Of a DNA stretch of 8,824 bases, positions 5,946-8,824 are shown piece by piece; the first letter of the stretch is position 1; every line of letters begins with the position of its first letter. Source of the stretch: Nitrosomonadaceae bacterium (lineage in GTDB: Bacteria > Pseudomonadota > Gammaproteobacteria > Burkholderiales > Usitatibacteraceae). The stretch is taken from NCBI GenBank assembly GCA_021300055.1, contig JAJTHU010000031.1, positions 1 through 8,824 on the forward strand, in the 5' to 3' direction. Position numbers and translations under genes: made by a program. The notes beneath the pieces were generated by a model, which saw nothing but the letters and a program-made list of their open reading frames with translations, was not told the origin of the DNA and did not search any database.

Positions 5946-7241
5946 ATGGCGACGAACAAAGAATGGATGGCTAGGAGAAGTGCGGCAGTTGCTCGTGGTG
6001 TTGGGCAAACGCACGGGATCTTTGCCTCGCACGCTGAGAACGCAGAACTCTGGGACATCGAGGGTCGCCGCTATATCGATTTTGCTGGGGGAATCGCCGT
6101 CCTTAACACCGGACATCGCCACCCCAAAGTTATGGCTGCAGTAGATGAGCAACTCAAGCGCTTTACCCACACCTGTTTTCAGGTGATCGCCTACGATGGT
6201 TATGTCGAAGTCTGCGAGAAGCTAAATGCGCTCGCCCCCGGCAACTTCCCAAAGAAATCTCTACTGCTTACCAGCGGCGCGGAGGCCTTAGAAAACGCGA
6301 TCAAGATTGCACGTTCATATACGGGTCGTTCAGCTGTGATTACCTTTACCGGTGGCTACCATGGCCGGACGTTGATGACCCTTGCGATGACCGGCAAAGT
6401 GGCTCCTTACAAGTTGGGTTTCGGTCCGTTTCCCGCTGAGGTGTTCCACGCGACCTTTCCCAACGCACTTCACGGCGTGAGCATTGACGACGCCAAAGCT
6501 TCACTCGATCAGATCTTCAAGAACGACGTCGAAGCAGCGCGCGTTGCTGCTATTGTGGTTGAGCCAGTACAGGGTGAAGGCGGTTTTTATGTCGCCCCCC
6601 CTGAGTTTTTGCGGTATTTGCGCCAACTTTGCGACGAATACGGCATCGTCTTGATTGCTGACGAGGTCCAAACCGGCGCGGGGCGGACGGGAACCTGGTT
6701 TGCGATGTCGCACAGCGGCGTTATTCCCGACCTAACGACGACGGCGAAATCACTGGCCGGGGGATTCCCCCTATCGGCAGTAGTCGGGCGTGCTGACATT
6801 ATGGATGCACCGGCTCCCGGTGGACTTGGCGGCACCTATGCTGGGTCACCTGTTGCCTGCGCTGCTGCGATTGCAGTGATGCAAGCTTTCGACGAGGAGC
6901 AATTGCTGGAAAAAGCGAATGTCGTGGGGCTGCAACTCACGGAAAGGCTGGCTCAGATGCAACAGCGCTTCCCAGTAATCGCCGAGGTTCGCGGACTCGG
7001 TGCCATGGTCGCTATCGAGCTTTTCGAGTTGGACGGTAAACATAATCCCAGCGCCTCACTCGCCAAGAACATCGTCACACGAGCTGCCGAGAAAGGCCTC
7101 ATCCTTTTGTCCTGCGGCGTGTATGGCAATGTCATCCGTATCCTTGTACCTCTTACTGCAAGCGCAGAGTTAATCGCTGAGGGCCTAAATATTCTGGATG
7201 AAGTGCTGCGCGAGCTTTGTAATGTCGCCGCTGCAGCATGA
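5946..7241 (+). CDS. gabT: 4-aminobutyrate aminotransferase (GabT)
   Basis: The product is 431 aa, cytoplasmic, and a fold-type I PLP aminotransferase. It transfers the amino group of GABA to 2-oxoglutarate, giving succinic semialdehyde and glutamate. Motifs present are TSGAEALENA (109-118), YHGRT (138-142), EPVQGEGG (206-213), IADEVQTG with D239, the Schiff-base lysine in TTTAKSLAGG (K268), GTYAGSP (296-302) and R398 in NVIRIL. With the start at 5946, residues I50, R141, E211, V241, K268 and R398 fall at the positions I recall for the E. coli GabT active site, which supports both the function and the start. The enzyme links GABA made by the divergent puuD to the gabD-like gene downstream. 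It lies 52 bases after the two-domain exported protein and 33 before the propeller gene. 5-Aminovalerate is a common second substrate of the family. Confidence 0.92.
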   Translation: MATNKEWMARRSAAVARGVGQTHGIFASHAENAELWDIEGRRYIDFAGGIAVLNTGHRHPKVMAAVDEQLKRFTHTCFQVIAYDGYVEVCEKLNALAPGNFPKKSLLLTSGAEALENAIKIARSYTGRSAVITFTGGYHGRTLMTLAMTGKVAPYKLGFGPFPAEVFHATFPNALHGVSIDDAKASLDQIFKNDVEAARVAAIVVEPVQGEGGFYVAPPEFLRYLRQLCDEYGIVLIADEVQTGAGRTGTWFAMSHSGVIPDLTTTAKSLAGGFPLSAVVGRADIMDAPAPGGLGGTYAGSPVACAAAIAVMQAFDEEQLLEKANVVGLQLTERLAQMQQRFPVIAEVRGLGAMVAIELFELDGKHNPSASLAKNIVTRAAEKGLILLSCGVYGNVIRILVPLTASAELIAEGLNILDEVLRELCNVAAAA

Positions 7242-7274
7242 TTTCAACTGCACCAATCTGACAACAGAACGCAT

Positions 7275-8354
7275 ATGTCCTCCACAATTGGCTCAACCAG
7301 AAGCTTTGTAATTGCATTTGCGGTCTCATGCCTCTTGCTTTGCTGCAATGGCGTGCACGCTCAACCAGTCAGCGGTTATCGCCTCGACGAAGCTGTAACC
7401 CTGCCAAGCACCAATACCAGCTGGGACTACATAGAACTAGACCAAGCTCGCGGCTATCTTTTTGTTGCGAGGCGTGGTGATGGTTTGACGATTTACGACG
7501 TCCGAAAGAAGAAACTCGTTGCTAATGTGAGCGGCACGACGGGCGCCAACGGGATACTCTTGCTACCCGCTTTAGACCGCATTCTCATTGCAAACACTGA
7601 TGGCACAGTTACGGTCATCGCTTACAAAAGCCTGAAGGTCATCGACCGGGTCAAGGTGGACAACGCTTCGCTTAATGCTGGCTTCGTCGAACCAATGTCC
7701 GGCAAAGTTTTCTTGGTGACTGCAACTCGCGAGAAGGTATCAACCCTCTTCCAAGTCGATCCCCAGACTGGCGCAACGTTGGCAAAATTCGATTTCGCTA
7801 CTACGAAGATTGATACACCTGCAGTTGATGGTAAAGGCACAATTTTTGTCCCTATGCGCTACCAAAATCAAATCGCACGAGTTTCTGTGAGCGATATGAA
7901 GGCCTCTGCGGTTTGGCCAACCGGTGATTGTGTAAACCCAGTGGCCATGGAGTATGACCAGGCACACAACCGTTTGCTGGTTGCCTGCCGCGGAGAAAAA
8001 CCGGTGTTCATCGCCATGGATTCGTCCACTGGCAAAATCGTTTCAACCTTACCAATTGGCCGTGGCGTAGACGGCTTGGTTGTTGACCGCGAAAATCGAA
8101 TGATAGTGACATCAAATGGTGCTGACGCTAACTTAGTGGTCATTCGCCAACACAGTGCAAACGAATACAAAATTGTCGAAGTCGTGGCAACGCGGCCGAT
8201 GGCGCGGACGATGGCCATGGATCAGAGCAGCAAGCGGTTGTTTCTGGTCACCGCAGAGCATACGACTGGAATGACCGGCGCTGACGGCAAGTCGCTGCCG
8301 CCGCACTTCCACACGAATACATTTTCGATTTTGAGCTACGCCAAAGCACAGTAA
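7275..8354 (+). CDS. Exported beta-propeller protein (YVTN/YncE-like)
   Basis: The product is 359 aa. A signal peptide covers residues 1-29, with a hydrophobic core and VHA before Q30; three cysteines (19, 23, 24) lie in it, but no good lipobox. The mature chain shows about seven repeats of roughly 40 residues, each with a pattern like hydrophobic-D-x-x-x-x-[RK]-[LI]-[LFIV]-[VI]-[AT], then a strand, then a D/N-rich turn and K-x-[VI]. Examples begin near 50, 90, 135, 180, 220, 265 and 308. This fits a seven-bladed propeller. Family members act as binding scaffolds and no catalytic residues can be assigned. A short His/Pro segment (PPHFH) near the C-terminus precedes the last strand. The ATG at 7275 has no strong ribosome-binding site, but the signal peptide starts there. 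Placement between gabT and the gabD-like gene, 33 and 62 bases away, suggests co-expression. Ligand unknown. Confidence 0.82.
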   Translation: MSSTIGSTRSFVIAFAVSCLLLCCNGVHAQPVSGYRLDEAVTLPSTNTSWDYIELDQARGYLFVARRGDGLTIYDVRKKKLVANVSGTTGANGILLLPALDRILIANTDGTVTVIAYKSLKVIDRVKVDNASLNAGFVEPMSGKVFLVTATREKVSTLFQVDPQTGATLAKFDFATTKIDTPAVDGKGTIFVPMRYQNQIARVSVSDMKASAVWPTGDCVNPVAMEYDQAHNRLLVACRGEKPVFIAMDSSTGKIVSTLPIGRGVDGLVVDRENRMIVTSNGADANLVVIRQHSANEYKIVEVVATRPMARTMAMDQSSKRLFLVTAEHTTGMTGADGKSLPPHFHTNTFSILSYAKAQ

Positions 8355-8416
8355 CGAAACCGATCGCGCCATCGGCGAGCGACGCCGCTAATCCATAACA
8401 ACCGAATGATCCCGTT

Positions 8417-8824
8417 ATGAGCATGCTGCCACCGTTTTATCGACAGCCCAAATTTCTATTAGACGGAGATTGGGTTACCGGGTCAGGCAGCCTGACTCAC
8501 CGCCTTGTCAATCCAGCAACGGGGCTTGCAATATCGGAGTATCAATCTGCCAGCGTCGCGCAGCTTGATACTGCGCTTGGTGCGGTGGAGAAGAGTTTTC
8601 CCGGCTGGCGGGCAACACCAGCAGTAGAGCGCGGCCGTATCTTGCGACAAGGTGCAGCCCTCATGCGCCAGCGGATTGAGGAAATTGCCACCCTACTCAC
8701 CACAGAACAGGGCAAACCGCTCGCCGAGGCTCGCGCTGAGATCCTGGCTACTGCTGAAATGTTCGAGTGGTTTGCGGAAGAAGCCGTGCGCGCGTACGGC
8801 CGCATCGCACCTCCGCGTGCTTCC
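8417..8824 (+). CDS. gabD: Succinate-semialdehyde dehydrogenase, N-terminal part (GabD-like, truncated by the window edge)
   Basis: The first 136 codons of an aldehyde dehydrogenase superfamily gene run off the right edge in an open frame. The sequence shows the family's N-terminal strand LLDGDWV (14-20), NPATG (32-36), and LTTEQGKPLAEARAEI followed by EWFAEEAVRAYGR, a signature of NAD(P)-dependent succinate-semialdehyde dehydrogenases. The catalytic cysteine and glutamate lie beyond the window. Full members have about 480 residues. The enzyme would oxidise the GabT product succinic semialdehyde to succinate, completing the GABA shunt. An in-frame TAA at 8396-8398 limits the start to the ATG at 8417, or the second ATG at 8423; neither has a strong ribosome-binding site. 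Related enzymes acting on glutarate semialdehyde or gamma-glutamyl-aminobutyraldehyde look similar over this region, so the substrate rests partly on linkage to gabT. Confidence 0.82.
   Translation, partial: MSMLPPFYRQPKFLLDGDWVTGSGSLTHRLVNPATGLAISEYQSASVAQLDTALGAVEKSFPGWRATPAVERGRILRQGAALMRQRIEEIATLLTTEQGKPLAEARAEILATAEMFEWFAEEAVRAYGRIAPPRAS

Noticed and set aside
5591..6170. Minus-strand open frames opposite the two-domain protein and the gabT start
   Set aside because: They are antisense to coding sequence with clear motifs or a signal peptide and show no domain of their own.
8360..8375. Inverted repeat CCGAT / ATCGG after the propeller gene, considered as a terminator
   Set aside because: The stem is only 5 bp and no T-run follows, and the next gene continues on the same strand 41 bases later.

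Overview
The window carries two divergent gene groups built around polyamine and GABA (4-aminobutyrate) catabolism. Gene style suggests a Gram-negative proteobacterium: moderately GC-rich coding DNA, puu/spu-type polyamine genes, Sec signal peptides and short intergenic gaps. I cannot place it to genus from the sequence alone. There are no RNA genes, insertion sequences or CRISPR arrays that I can support.

Minus-strand group, read from right to left: puuD-like gamma-glutamyl-GABA hydrolase (3681-2917), puuA-like gamma-glutamylpolyamine synthetase (2867-1485), and a spuC-like class III polyamine:pyruvate aminotransferase (1485-76). The last two overlap by one base. A possible fourth gene starts at position 13 and runs off the left edge.

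Plus-strand group: a secreted S9-like alpha/beta hydrolase (4043-5086), a secreted protein of unknown function made of two related halves (5108-5893), gabT GABA aminotransferase (5946-7241), a secreted seven-repeat beta-propeller protein (7275-8354), and the start of a gabD-like succinate-semialdehyde dehydrogenase (8417 to the right edge).

Between the groups lies a 361-bp regulatory region (3682-4042). Its AT-rich part holds two related copies of an element with ATTGnA and TACAAT half-sites, spaced 146 bp apart. Between them sit three short G+C segments that can pair in two alternative ways.

Read together, the left group can turn putrescine-like amines into GABA, using gamma-glutamylation and de-glutamylation and/or direct transamination. 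The right group can turn GABA into succinic semialdehyde and then succinate. The oxidation steps between PuuA and PuuD (PuuB and PuuC equivalents) are not in the window. The unusual part is the right group: three exported proteins with no standard place in GABA catabolism alternate with gabT and gabD. This may be a compound-specific uptake or degradation system that feeds the GABA shunt.
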